A DNA stretch of 64,000 nt from an uncultured Schlesneria sp. (GTDB taxonomy: Bacteria > Planctomycetota > Planctomycetia > Planctomycetales > Planctomycetaceae): positions 1-64,000 of the forward strand of contig CAIQIR010000062.1 of assembly GCA_903871875.1 (NCBI GenBank). The letters run 5' to 3'. The notes below the pieces were generated by a model. The model was not told the origin of the DNA. It was given only the letters and a program-made list of their open reading frames with translations, and did no database searches. Of this stretch, positions 16,723-25,720 are shown one piece after another. The position numbers were made by a program, and so were the translations under genes. Positions within the stretch are counted from its first letter, which is position 1, and every line of letters starts with the position of its first letter.

Positions 16723-17091
16723 ATGAGGGCCGAACAATTACAAGTCCCCCTGGTACGGATCAAACGGTCGCACGACGCCGTCTATGTGTCGTTTACCGTA
16801 ACGGCGATCGACGAGCAGAATTTTGCCGTCGTTGCTGATCAGCTCGAAGAGATTGTCCGCTGCCCTGCTCCGCAATCGCTGTTCATTGACCTGTCGGTTG
16901 TCCGGCGGATCGACGAACTGGGGCTGGCGGTGCTGCAGTCGCTGCAAGAGAGCGTCAAGGAAGTCGGCGGGACCGTGAGACTTTCGGGACAAACGGACCA
17001 GATCAAACGGTCGGTGAGCAACACGCAACCGGCGCGACCACGGGAAATTCGCGATTCACACCGCCAAGCGGCTCAATCAGCTTATTGGTGA
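16723..17091 (+). CDS. Second STAS-domain protein
   Basis: A 122-residue STAS protein similar in layout to the one just upstream. Its core is PQSLFIDLSVVRRIDELGLA, again with acidic residues (IDELGLA) where the phosphorylatable serine of SpoIIAA-type antagonists usually is, and it ends REIRDSHRQAAQSAYW. The ATG at 16723 follows a GGGAG site; an in-frame start at 16627 has no such site. The pair probably arose by duplication and lies 167 bp apart. It probably acts in the same signalling switch; the partner kinase is not in this segment. Confidence 0.8.
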   Translation: MRAEQLQVPLVRIKRSHDAVYVSFTVTAIDEQNFAVVADQLEEIVRCPAPQSLFIDLSVVRRIDELGLAVLQSLQESVKEVGGTVRLSGQTDQIKRSVSNTQPARPREIRDSHRQAAQSAYW

Positions 17092-17165
17092 GCGAGACTC
17101 GCAGGCGAAGTCGTGGGACGCTCAAGCGGTGCGGGGGTCATTCGTCGGACGACAACGACGTCAGA

Positions 17166-20100
17166 CTATTTCGGGTTTTCGCCACGCGGAGCCAGCGAGC
17201 TACTGAGGGTTTGCCAAAGCCAACGTCTGACCGGGTTCAGCGTGATTGTGTCCAGGATCAAGTGTCCGATGCGGGCGGGAACACCGCTCGACAGGATCTT
17301 CCATTCGGCCATGCGATCGATCACGTAGAAGAACACGGGTGTCAGAAAAATTCCGAAGAACGTCACGCCCAACATGCCGCTGAAGACCGCGGTCCCCAGG
17401 GCGCGTCGCATTTCGGCTCCGGCACCGCGTGCCACCACCAGCGGCACCACGCCCAGAATGAACGCGAACGACGTCATCAGGATCGGCCGCAGACGCAGTT
17501 CGCAGGCATGCAACGTGGCCTCGCGCCGGCCGGCTCCTTCGTCGCGGCGGAACTTGGCAAATTCGACGATCAAAATGGCGTTCTTGCAGGCCAGACCAAT
17601 CAGCACGATGAAACCGATCTGCGTGAACAGATTGATGTCCATCTGCGCGATGGCCACTCCGGTGATCGAGCTGAGCACGCACATCGGCACGACCAGAATC
17701 ACGGCCATCGGCAATGACCAGCTCTCGTACAATGCCGCCAGCACCAGGAACACAAAGACGACCGACAGGGCGAACACCACCATGCCGGTGTTGCCGACCA
17801 AACGTTCGAGATAGGTGATCTCGGTCCATTCCAGTGACATCGTGTCGGGCAGTTCGGCGCGACACAGGGCTTCGACCTGTTCGATCGCCTGGCCGGTACT
17901 GAAGCCGGTCTTCACGTTGCCGTTGATGGCGGCCGCCGGATACATGTTGTACCGCGTCAGCACCAGGGGCGAACTGACGCCGCGAATCGAGGCGATCGCC
18001 GCGATCGGCACCATTTCGTTCAGCCGATTGCGAACACACAACTTGCCCACGTCGTGGACTTCGTCGCGGAACTGCGTGTCAGCCTGCACCACCACCTGCC
18101 AGGTGCGGCCGAACAAATTGAAATTATTGACATACCGTGACCCCAAATAGGCCTGCAAGGTGCCGAACACGTCGTTCAGATTGATCCCTTGGGTCAGGCA
18201 TTCCTTGCGGTTGATGTCGACAAACAATTGCGGGGAGTTCGCCTTGTAAACTGTGAACATCCCGAGCAAGGCGGTTTGCTTGTTGCCCAGATCGATGATG
18301 TTGTCGGTTTGCTGCTGCAGCTTTTGCAGGCCGACCTCGCCGCGATCTTCAATCATCAACTTGAATCCACCGGCGCGGCCCAGGCCACTGACGGCGGGCG
18401 GCGGGAAAACGTTGACGACCGCGTCGGGAATCTCGGCCGCGTAACGTTTGCGGAGGGTCTTTAGAATCTCGTCGGCGGACATCGAGGGATCATGACGTTC
18501 GTCGAAATTCTTGAGGATGATGAACATCGAGCCGAAGTTGGAACCGTAGGCACTCAGCACGAACGAGTTGCCCGCGACCGAGTTCACGTTCTTTACGCCG
18601 GGCGTTTCCAGTGCGATGCGTTCGATGCGCGAAACAACTTCGCGGGTGCGGACCGCGGCGATCGAGTCAGGCAATTGAATGCTGGCGATGAAATAGCCCT
18701 TATCCTGTGTCGGAATGAAGCCGGTCGGAAGCTGTTGAAAGCCCCAGTAGGTCAGACCCAATAGTCCGACATAGACAATCAGCACCAGCGCCGGAACCCG
18801 CAGCATGCGACCGACGATCGAAATGTAAACTCGCGTCGATCCCCGAAAGGCCCGGTTGAACAGCCAGAAGAACCAGCCGAACAGGATGTCGATCAACCAG
18901 GTCAGCGGATCACGACCGGCCGATTTGGGCTTGAGCAACAACGCCGCCAGAGCCGGGCTGAGCGTCAACGAGTTGAAAGTCGAAATGATCGTCGAAATCG
19001 CGATCGTGAGCGCGAACTGGCGAAAGAACTGACCGACGATTCCCGTCAGGAAGGCACAGGGAATAAAGACGGCGCTCAGCACGAGTCCGACGGCGATCAC
19101 GGGGCCGGAGACTTCTTCCATCGCTTTGACGGCCGCCGCGTGCGGTGTCAGGCCTTTTTCGATGTAGTGCTCGACGGCTTCGACGACCACGATCGCGTCG
19201 TCGACCACGATTCCGATCGCCAGCACGAGTCCAAACAGCGTCAGGTTGTTAATGCTGAAACCGGTCATCGCCATGGCTGCGAACGTGCCGATAATCGCAA
19301 CGGGAACGGCGATCAGCGGAATCACGGCCGCACGCCAGCCCTGCAGGAACACCAGCACCACGATGGCCACCAGGATGACCGAATCGCGCAGGGCTTTGAC
19401 CACTTCTTCGATCGATTCACGGATGAACGGCGTCGTGTCATAACCGATGTCGTAGCGCACCCCCTCGGGAAAATCTCGCGACAACTCGGCCATTTTCGCC
19501 TTGACCATGTCGGCCGTTTCCAACGCGTTGGCGTCGGGCAATTGAAAGATCGCCAGGCCGACCGTCGGCTTGCCGTCGAAGCGGTTGCTGACGTCTTGCG
19601 AACGAGCTCCCAATTCGACGCGACCGATATCCTTGATGCACAGCACATCGCCGTCGGGCCCCGATCGGATCACGACATTCCCGAATTCTTCGACGGTCGA
19701 CAACCGCCCCAGAATGTCGAGCGGCATTTGATGCGCCGCGGCACCGCCCGCAACCGGCGTGGGAGGCTGTCCCAGATGTCCCGCGGCGATATCCAGGTTC
19801 TGTTCGCGCAGCGCGTTGACGACATCGCCGACCGTTAAGCCCAGTGTGGCGAGTTTGTCGGGGTCGACCCAGATCCGCATGCTGTAGTCTCGCTGACCGA
19901 ACACCAGCACTTCGCTGATTCCGGGCAGGCGCGACAACTCGTCCTTCACTCGCATCAGCGCAAAGTTGCTGAGGTACAGCTGGTCGTAGCGATTGCCAGG
20001 ACTGTTAACGCTGACGGTCAGCAGAATGTCGGGCGACCGTTTTTTTGTTGTGACGCCTGTCTGGCGAACCACGTCGGGTAAGAGCGGAATCGCGAGACTG

Positions 20101-20435
20101 ACGCGGTTCTGCACCAGCACCTGGGCGAGATTCAAATTGACCCCGGGCTTGAAGGTGACCGTCAATGTGTACGAGCCGTCGCTGGTACTTTGCGACGACA
20201 TATAGAGCATATTCTCGACACCGTTGACCTGCTGCTCGATGGGAGCGGCCACGGTTTCGGCGACGACTTTGGCACTGGCGCCGGGATAGTTGCAGTCGAC
20301 CTGCACGGTGGGCGGGGCGACGGGCGGATACTGGGCGATCGGCAATTCAAAAACGGCGATTCCGCCGGCCAGGGTGATCAGGATCGAGAGCACGGTGGCG
20401 AAGATGGGACGGTCAATGAAGAACCGAGAAAACAT
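17166..20435 (-). CDS. RND efflux pump inner-membrane transporter (AcrB/HAE-1 family)
   Basis: The 1089-residue product has the full HAE-1 layout. It starts MFSRFFIDRPIFATVLSILI, has two periplasmic loops and twelve membrane helices. The paired aspartates of the proton relay are in helix 4 (AIGIVVDDAIVVVEAVEHY) and the relay lysine is in helix 10 (LIGLACKNAILIVEFAKFRR). The porter-domain motif with QNRVSLAIPLLPDVV is also present. It exports hydrophobic or amphiphilic compounds using proton influx. The adaptor gene is 13 bp upstream, forming a two-gene operon; no TolC-type outer-membrane gene is in the window, so the pump probably uses a channel encoded elsewhere. Length is slightly above the usual 1030-1050. 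Confidence 0.96.
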   Translation of the reverse strand: MFSRFFIDRPIFATVLSILITLAGGIAVFELPIAQYPPVAPPTVQVDCNYPGASAKVVAETVAAPIEQQVNGVENMLYMSSQSTSDGSYTLTVTFKPGVNLNLAQVLVQNRVSLAIPLLPDVVRQTGVTTKKRSPDILLTVSVNSPGNRYDQLYLSNFALMRVKDELSRLPGISEVLVFGQRDYSMRIWVDPDKLATLGLTVGDVVNALREQNLDIAAGHLGQPPTPVAGGAAAHQMPLDILGRLSTVEEFGNVVIRSGPDGDVLCIKDIGRVELGARSQDVSNRFDGKPTVGLAIFQLPDANALETADMVKAKMAELSRDFPEGVRYDIGYDTTPFIRESIEEVVKALRDSVILVAIVVLVFLQGWRAAVIPLIAVPVAIIGTFAAMAMTGFSINNLTLFGLVLAIGIVVDDAIVVVEAVEHYIEKGLTPHAAAVKAMEEVSGPVIAVGLVLSAVFIPCAFLTGIVGQFFRQFALTIAISTIISTFNSLTLSPALAALLLKPKSAGRDPLTWLIDILFGWFFWLFNRAFRGSTRVYISIVGRMLRVPALVLIVYVGLLGLTYWGFQQLPTGFIPTQDKGYFIASIQLPDSIAAVRTREVVSRIERIALETPGVKNVNSVAGNSFVLSAYGSNFGSMFIILKNFDERHDPSMSADEILKTLRKRYAAEIPDAVVNVFPPPAVSGLGRAGGFKLMIEDRGEVGLQKLQQQTDNIIDLGNKQTALLGMFTVYKANSPQLFVDINRKECLTQGINLNDVFGTLQAYLGSRYVNNFNLFGRTWQVVVQADTQFRDEVHDVGKLCVRNRLNEMVPIAAIASIRGVSSPLVLTRYNMYPAAAINGNVKTGFSTGQAIEQVEALCRAELPDTMSLEWTEITYLERLVGNTGMVVFALSVVFVFLVLAALYESWSLPMAVILVVPMCVLSSITGVAIAQMDINLFTQIGFIVLIGLACKNAILIVEFAKFRRDEGAGRREATLHACELRLRPILMTSFAFILGVVPLVVARGAGAEMRRALGTAVFSGMLGVTFFGIFLTPVFFYVIDRMAEWKILSSGVPARIGHLILDTITLNPVRRWLWQTLSSSLAPRGENPK

Positions 20436-20448
20436 GGAGCCCTATTCG

Positions 20449-21741
20449 TTAATGACGGCCAGCAACTCCAGCGGTCGGCTTCGCCTCAATCGACTTCGCC
20501 TCGATCGTCGTTTTGGATTCATTTTTGGCGGGGGATTCGGCTGCCGGGGCATCGGCGTTCAGGGCCACCCGTTCCACCAGTTTGGGTTGGACTTTCTTGC
20601 CGACACGAACCCGCTGCAAGCCCGAGACGATCACCCGGTCAGCGGGCTCGAGGCCCTCTTCGATGACTCGTTTTCCCGCTTTCAAAAGACCGATGCGGAC
20701 TCGTCGATAAACGACTTCGTCATTTTCATTCAGGACGTAGATGTAACGTTGGCCCTGGTCCGATCCGAGTGCTTCTTCGGGCACCAAGAGAGCGGGATGG
20801 GGTTTGCCGATCGGCACTTGCACGCGAATGAACATCCCGGGCGAGAGCAGCAGGTCATCGTTTTCGACGGTCGCTCGCAAACGCAGGGTGCCAGTCGTGG
20901 GTGAGATATGATTGTCGAGAAAATCGATGGCGCCTTTGCGCGAGTAATCCTCTTCGTCGGCCAGCGAGAATTTCACTTCGTAAATCGCATCGCGGGGCGA
21001 TTTGACTTTACCGTCGCGTACCAGTCGTTCCAGACGCAGGACGGTGCGTTCATCAATGTCGAAGTAGGCGTAGATCGGATTCAGCGACATCACCGTCACC
21101 AGCGGCGTGTCATCGGCCTTAATCAAGTTACCGGGATCGACCAGACGTCGACTGATTCGCCCGGTGATCGGCGAGGTAATATGAGTGAATTCGCGATTGA
21201 GCTTCGCCAGATCCTTCATGGCGACGAGCGATTCCAGTCCCGCTTCGGCTTCGGCGCGATCCGCGGCCGTCAGGTCGAGATCTTCCTGCGTCGTATTTTT
21301 GCTGAGATACAACTTCCGTTTACGCTCTTCATCACGTTTCAATCGCTGTAACCGAGCTTTGGATTGATCGACATTGGCGGTGGCTCGCAGGTATTCGACT
21401 TCGTAGGGACGGGCATCGATCTGGAACAGCGGCTGGCCTTCCTGCACATTCGCGCCATCCGAAAAGAACGCCTTGTCCAGATACCCGCTGACGCGCGACC
21501 GAACTTCCACCGATTCTTTCGCCACCAGTCGACCGGTGGTCTCTTCGTATTCCAGCACATCGTCGGTGAGGGGGTGTTCGACGATCACTTCCGGCGGCTT
21601 GGCTTCGGAAGTCATGGCCACGGATTTTTGACAACCGCCGATCACCGAAACGATCGACAGCCCCGCAACAAACAGGCATACCGTGGCGAATCGGGCGAGA
21701 GCAAAAAAGACAGGGTTCACCTTGGCGGCGGGGTCTGGCAT
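20449..21741 (-). CDS. RND efflux periplasmic adaptor lipoprotein (AcrA/MexA type)
   Basis: The 430-residue product has a lipoprotein signal with lipobox SVIGGC, then a membrane-fusion adaptor. The first lipoyl half-motif is at VRSRVSGYLDKAFFSDGANV and QEGQPLFQIDARPYE. A helical hairpin follows (ATANVDQSKARLQRLKRDEE), then the second lipoyl half (NREFTHITSPITGRISRRLV) and beta-barrel and membrane-proximal domains (PGMFIRVQVPIGKPHPALLV). An open frame extends upstream to 21810, but ATG 21741 with a GCGAGG site ahead places the lipobox at the expected distance. It links the RND pump to an outer-membrane channel. The C-terminus has a low-complexity Ala/Lys/Glu tail. Confidence 0.92.
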   Translation of the reverse strand: MPDPAAKVNPVFFALARFATVCLFVAGLSIVSVIGGCQKSVAMTSEAKPPEVIVEHPLTDDVLEYEETTGRLVAKESVEVRSRVSGYLDKAFFSDGANVQEGQPLFQIDARPYEVEYLRATANVDQSKARLQRLKRDEERKRKLYLSKNTTQEDLDLTAADRAEAEAGLESLVAMKDLAKLNREFTHITSPITGRISRRLVDPGNLIKADDTPLVTVMSLNPIYAYFDIDERTVLRLERLVRDGKVKSPRDAIYEVKFSLADEEDYSRKGAIDFLDNHISPTTGTLRLRATVENDDLLLSPGMFIRVQVPIGKPHPALLVPEEALGSDQGQRYIYVLNENDEVVYRRVRIGLLKAGKRVIEEGLEPADRVIVSGLQRVRVGKKVQPKLVERVALNADAPAAESPAKNESKTTIEAKSIEAKPTAGVAGRH

Positions 21742-22189
21742 TTCGGAAAACCTCGCGAAGCTCGGGGCGAGCCTGGCAGGAAGCGGTGGGTCAGTTTCTG
21801 GCAGAGCCATCTATCTTAGGCGCCCGTCCTAGGTGGCGACAACTCGAATGCCCATCAGTCCCGAGCAATTGCCGGTCAAATGGCGGCACTATTTAAGGTC
21901 GAATTAGTGTTCGAATTTCCACAATGGGGTGGTCGGTCAGAGGCCCCGTTTCGACCTCGATCAATACCGTCCTCGCTGACGGCGACGCGGCGTGCAGCAG
22001 CCAGTCGCCTTTCGGAAATCCTCAGACGGTGGCGACGCAGACAACGGAGCTGCGTGGTCCTGATCGCCCAGACAATCAGCAAACCCGACGTACCATCCAA
22101 CAATCACGCCACTGTGGATCGAGTAAATCGGCACAGGGGGGGACTTGCACAGAGTTTAGATGAGGCCTCCACGATCGTCGCAGATCGAT
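21742..22189. other. Intergenic region upstream of the RND operon
   Basis: About 450 bp between the efflux operon and the STN-domain gene, both leftward. It must hold the efflux promoter. No TetR- or MarR-type local regulator gene is present and I see no clear palindrome that would serve as its operator. A poly-G run occurs near 22136-22142. Confidence 0.4.
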
Positions 22190-23404
22190 TCAGTCGAACT
22201 TCCGGAGCAGGCGACGATTCTGGTGCTTCAGACGGAGTGCTTCGTCGGCCGTGCAGATGACGACGATGTCGCCCTCGCGTTCGACGACATACCCGCGAAT
22301 TTTGGCGATCGCTTTCAGCGCCGCCTCGAAGGGAACCTCCCGCAGCGTCAGCGAAATCAAGCCCGTAACTTCGGGGCCGGGCAGGATGCTGACGCCGGCC
22401 ACTTCACTCAGTTTTTCAAAGAACTGCCGCACATCGGCGTCGTGGACCTCCATCGTGTAGACCTCGGAATGATCGCTGCCGAGTTTTCGACTGATGCGCA
22501 CGAATTCTTCTAATGAGGCGGACTTCGCGGGTGACGGATAAGACGGAACCTCGACCGCTGCGTTTAGCGATGCAGTCACCGGGTTTTTGAAAACCTCTTC
22601 CGTCGGAGCGGGATGCGAGAAACCGATTGCAGGGTTCGCCGCTTCGGCCACGACAGTCGCCTTCTGGACTGGACGAGTGGTGACTGGCGACTGTTCGACA
22701 CGCGCTTCTCGCCGGGGTTGTTCCTCGACCGTTTCCGAACTCGCTCGCAAGCGGAACTTCAACGTCTGTTCGGCCGCCTGCTGTCTGACGCTGGTCTCGC
22801 TGAGGTTTTTAATCGCGTCGAGGAAGACCGTTTCGCGTTGCAGGAACTGCGATTGCAGTTGGGCATTGTTTGATTGATGTTCGCTTTGTTGCTGCGCCAA
22901 TTGATCAAGGCGCTGCCGAACTTCCCGCAGCTGACCTTCTAATCGGCTGGTCGATACGGCCGGGACCGATTCACTTTCGTTTTCGGCAGAACGAGAGAAC
23001 TTGGGATGGCGGTGAGCACTTTCGTGATCAGCCGTCGATCGGTCGTGATCCAAAACCGGTGTCTCGGCCGATGGCGATCGGACGGGCATTTCGATCGAAC
23101 TGTGTCCCGTCACCGAACCGGTCAGGCTCGTTTCCGGTCGCGGATGACGAACCAACGGCGTGGGCGACGTTTCGTCCGATCGGATACTGGCGTTGCGGAC
23201 GGAAACTCGGCGGGAATCGCCATCAGTCGTGGGGTTTGTCGAGCCCCATCCCGTCACTTTGGCGAATTGAGCCCACCGGGGATTCGCCGTCGATTGCAAT
23301 TGGCGATTGCGGATCGTTCCGAACATGAACACGACACCGGGAATTGCCAAGGCCAGTAGCAGTGCCCAAAATGCCGTGTGGAATGAACTTCGGAATCCCT
23401 GCAT
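22190..23404 (-). CDS. Membrane-anchored protein with C-terminal secretin/TonB N-terminal (STN) domain
   Basis: The 404-residue product has one N-terminal membrane segment (FHTAFWALLLALAIPGVVFM). A long polar region follows, then a predicted coiled coil around residues 150-215 (LEGQLREVRQRLDQLAQQQS). The C-terminal 90 residues are an STN-like domain (YTMEVHDADVRQFFEKLSEV, PFEAALKAIAKIRGYVVERE, GDIVVICTADE). STN domains usually precede a secretin channel, but no channel domain follows, so this is not itself a secretin. It may be an accessory factor of a type II secretion or pilus machine. ATG 23404 is used; a GTG seven codons upstream lacks support. Confidence 0.75.
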   Translation of the reverse strand: MQGFRSSFHTAFWALLLALAIPGVVFMFGTIRNRQLQSTANPRWAQFAKVTGWGSTNPTTDGDSRRVSVRNASIRSDETSPTPLVRHPRPETSLTGSVTGHSSIEMPVRSPSAETPVLDHDRSTADHESAHRHPKFSRSAENESESVPAVSTSRLEGQLREVRQRLDQLAQQQSEHQSNNAQLQSQFLQRETVFLDAIKNLSETSVRQQAAEQTLKFRLRASSETVEEQPRREARVEQSPVTTRPVQKATVVAEAANPAIGFSHPAPTEEVFKNPVTASLNAAVEVPSYPSPAKSASLEEFVRISRKLGSDHSEVYTMEVHDADVRQFFEKLSEVAGVSILPGPEVTGLISLTLREVPFEAALKAIAKIRGYVVEREGDIVVICTADEALRLKHQNRRLLRKFD

Positions 23405-23462
23405 TGCATCATCCCTGATCGCCACCGATCGAATCGTTCGCCTGGGCCACGCTCGTCATTTT

Positions 23463-23855
23463 TCAGTCGGCTTCAAAGTCTAACTTCATTTCGAGCGCCG
23501 ATTGTTCGCCCGGCATGATTGGCAGCCGTAACGGCTTTCCGTCGACCGTCAGATCCACATGCGACAGGACAATCCGATCAACATGACAACTGGCACCGTT
23601 CAGGGTGACTGTTTGCCCTTCCCGAACGAGGTGGTCACAGATCATCGCTGTTCGCCGCGATTTGCCCAACTGGATCCACTGCAACACCAGTTGTGGACGG
23701 TGCGCGGCGACCGTGAGAGCCGAAAGGCCATTTTTTGTCAGAATTGTGCCCCAACAGGCCAACCCCAACAACAAAACGGCTGCCAAGGCGGTCTTTTGAA
23801 CCCTACCACTAGCAGTTGGACGCGAACGTCGCGGGCCTGAGAAGTGTGTGATCAT
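23463..23855 (-). CDS. Small single-pass membrane protein next to the STN-domain gene
   Basis: The 130-residue product has one hydrophobic segment (about 22-40, TALAAVLLLGLACWGTILTK). Its extracytoplasmic C-terminal domain has a strand-rich pattern with two cysteines (AMICDHLVREGQTVTLNGAS, VDRIVLSHVDLTVDGKPLRL). This size and topology resemble minor pilus-assembly or type II secretion accessory proteins, but no family is recognised. The gene ends 58 bp before the STN-domain gene and both read leftward, so they probably form one transcript. An in-frame GTG lies three codons upstream; ATG 23855 is preferred. Confidence 0.65.
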   Translation of the reverse strand: MITHFSGPRRSRPTASGRVQKTALAAVLLLGLACWGTILTKNGLSALTVAAHRPQLVLQWIQLGKSRRTAMICDHLVREGQTVTLNGASCHVDRIVLSHVDLTVDGKPLRLPIMPGEQSALEMKLDFEAD

Positions 23856-23864
23856 GATCGGCAC

Positions 23865-24512
23865 GTCTTGTGATAGTCATCCGGTTCGTCAAAGAAATGC
23901 GGTTGCGCAAACCTGACGGGTTACATCGATTATCGGACGCAGCCTCGACCCAACTGTTGGTGATTTCGATCGGTCAGCCACATTTATGGGTGACGGCAGA
24001 GATGCCCAAGACCATTCAAGACAAAACCTGTCGAATGGCGGAGGCTTGCGAAGAAGTGACCTGACCCGAGTTCAATGCTGACCAAACGATCAGAATTGTG
24101 CTGGCAGGCAAAGAAAGAAAAAACGCGGCAAGGTCCCCTCGAAGCTCCCAGCTTCTCCTTGCCGCGTTCGGAAGTTCGACTTTTTTCAAAGTCGAACTCA
24201 TTTTCGTAGAAGTCTTTGTGTCGAATTCGCTGACGTTCAGTGCGTCCCGATGCCAGAAAGATAGGTCGAGTATTCCGCATGTCAACTGGGCAATCTGCAT
24301 TGAGTTGGATATTTGCCAAGAAATCTCCTTTTTGGGGATTCGCGGAAGCTTCAGGAGCCGTTCCGCATGTGGTTTTCTTCGCTTTGCGGCAGCCAGAAAT
24401 CGACCAGAGGCCGGTCGCTGGTCGTTGACAGCGCCGCAGTTCTGTCGGCATGATGCCGCCCTCATTGGCTGCCCCCCTTCGAATTGTTCACTTTTGCTTG
24501 GGAGATCACATC
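23865..24512. other. Divergent intergenic region with strong hairpins
   Basis: About 650 bp between the leftward pilus-like pair and the rightward DUF3467 operon. It carries the two hairpins listed at 24115-24197. On the minus strand an AAGGAGA ribosome-binding-like site near 24327 precedes a TTG, from which a frame runs through the hairpins; the intrinsic terminator inside that frame argues against a real gene. No other feature is seen. Confidence 0.45.
24115..24197 (-). terminator. Double hairpin with intrinsic terminator (leader attenuator or sRNA 3' end)
   Basis: Read on the minus strand, a perfect 10-bp hairpin comes first (GTTCGACTTT / AAAGTCGAAC, 4-base loop, 24174-24197). A 12-bp stem follows (AACGCGGCAAGG / CCTTGCCGCGTT, 24122-24168) with a nested AAGCT/AGCTT helix in its loop, and then TTTTTTCTTTC. 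That is the form of a rho-independent terminator for a minus-strand transcript. The nearest downstream minus-strand gene begins at 23855, so the element could attenuate the pilus-like operon or end an independent small RNA. Confidence 0.65.
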
Positions 24513-24854
24513 ATGGCCGACGCAGCGCAACCCGTCCCCGAACCGGAACGAACCGCCACGACTCAACCTGTACAACAGGTCATCGAACCCACCGATCTGG
24601 AGCCGCTTTATGCGAATTTCGCTCGCGTTTCCGGGTTGCCGGAGGAACTGATTCTCGATTTTGGTCTGAATCCAGCCGCCGCAGGGGCACAACCGGTTCC
24701 CGTCAAGGTTTCGCAACGCCTGGTCGTGAACTACTTCACCGCCAAACGACTGTGGTTGGCGCTGGGAGCGTTCCTGCAACGGCACGAACAGGCCTTTGGT
24801 GAAATCCAAATCGACGTCAACAAGCGAATTCTTCCGCAACGCAGTTCCAAATAG
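24513..24854 (+). CDS. DUF3467 family protein
   Basis: The 113-residue soluble protein carries the DUF3467 layout. A middle segment (LEPLYANFARVSGLPEELIL) is the conserved 'Y-A-N-x-x-x-V-x-x-x-x-x-E-x-x-x-D-F' region, and the C-terminal helix (KRLWLALGAFLQRHEQAFGE) is typical. The N-terminal 30 residues are Pro/Thr/Gln-rich and probably disordered. ATG 24513 has GGGAG 8 nt upstream. It opens an operon with three membrane proteins: the next gene starts 9 bp after its stop. Function of the family is unknown; the operon context links it here to a complex-I-like membrane unit, which is inference. Confidence 0.8.
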   Translation: MADAAQPVPEPERTATTQPVQQVIEPTDLEPLYANFARVSGLPEELILDFGLNPAAAGAQPVPVKVSQRLVVNYFTAKRLWLALGAFLQRHEQAFGEIQIDVNKRILPQRSSK

Positions 24855-24862
24855 CTCGCACC

Positions 24863-25711
24863 ATGGACGAATCCTTCCTTCCCTGGTGGCTCGTGCTGTT
24901 GCTCGGAATGTGGGCCGCGGCGCTGACTCTTTGGCAGCATCCGTCGGTCCACCGCGAGGTCCGGCTGTGGGCAGGTCTGTCGACTCTGGTTTATCTGGGT
25001 CTGATTTTCCTGGCCCTGGGATTGGGCGGGCGCGTTGCCAATGCGGAAGGTTCGTGGCTGGCCGCGTTTCGGTTGGACAAAGTCGGCCTGGCGGGTTGCG
25101 TCATCGTCAGCCTGACCAGCAGTGTCTGGATGCTGGGGCGTCTTTCTGTTCGCAGTCGACGTCTTTGCTATGTCCTGCTGACGACCTCGAATGCCGCGTT
25201 TTGTGCGTTGGTACAAGGACCAGAAATGGCCCTGGGGCTGCTCGTGATCGCCGCCATTTCCGCGTGGCCCCTGATCCAGGAATGGCGACGGACGACATTG
25301 CGATCACCGCGTGAATGGCTGGTCGGCCTGGTCCGATTTACCGAAACACCGGTACCACGCGACCAGATCGGCCTGTTCTGGTTGATTGGCGGCTTAAACG
25401 GAATTCTGGCCTGTGCGTTGATCGGAACCCTCGCTTACTCGCTCAGAATCGAGACCTCGCGGATCTCCGCCAGCCCCCGGTATACAGCGTTGCCGTCGCG
25501 GGAACAGCTCGACCGAATGCAGACATCATTCCACGATCCGGCCGAGAAATCCGGTTTACTCGATCTGGCGACTGGTCAACGCGCTGATGTTGTGGTCCTG
25601 CTGGCGGCGATCGTCTTCCTTAGTCTGGCGACCAGCCTGAACGATGCGTCCTCGCAACAGGACGCATTGAAGGAACCCGCCCACGAGCATTCGTCGGAAC
25701 ATCTGATATGA
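24863..25711 (+). CDS. Membrane protein resembling complex I subunit NuoJ, with N-terminal extension
   Basis: The 282-residue product has about seven hydrophobic segments. Residues about 95-138 (SVRSRRLCYVLLTTSNAAFC, ALVQGPEMALGLLVIAAISA) align by eye with helices 2-3 of NuoJ, where R-N-P-x-x-[SA]-x-x-x-x-L and GAEFxAxxxVxVYxGA are conserved. The Y and G of NuoJ helix 3 are not kept. An extra about 90 residues precede this and a polar loop of about 45 residues (195-238) precedes the last helix. NuoJ normally has 165-200 residues and five helices. The NuoK- and NuoL-like genes that follow make the assignment more credible. Alternative: an unrelated multi-pass protein. Confidence 0.55.
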   Translation: MDESFLPWWLVLLLGMWAAALTLWQHPSVHREVRLWAGLSTLVYLGLIFLALGLGGRVANAEGSWLAAFRLDKVGLAGCVIVSLTSSVWMLGRLSVRSRRLCYVLLTTSNAAFCALVQGPEMALGLLVIAAISAWPLIQEWRRTTLRSPREWLVGLVRFTETPVPRDQIGLFWLIGGLNGILACALIGTLAYSLRIETSRISASPRYTALPSREQLDRMQTSFHDPAEKSGLLDLATGQRADVVVLLAAIVFLSLATSLNDASSQQDALKEPAHEHSSEHLI

Positions 25712-25720
25712 GGAACTCGC

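Noticed and set aside
23984-24451. Leftward 155-codon frame with an AAGGAGA site upstream of an internal TTG
   Set aside because: It passes through a strong intrinsic terminator, which a real gene would not normally carry in its middle.
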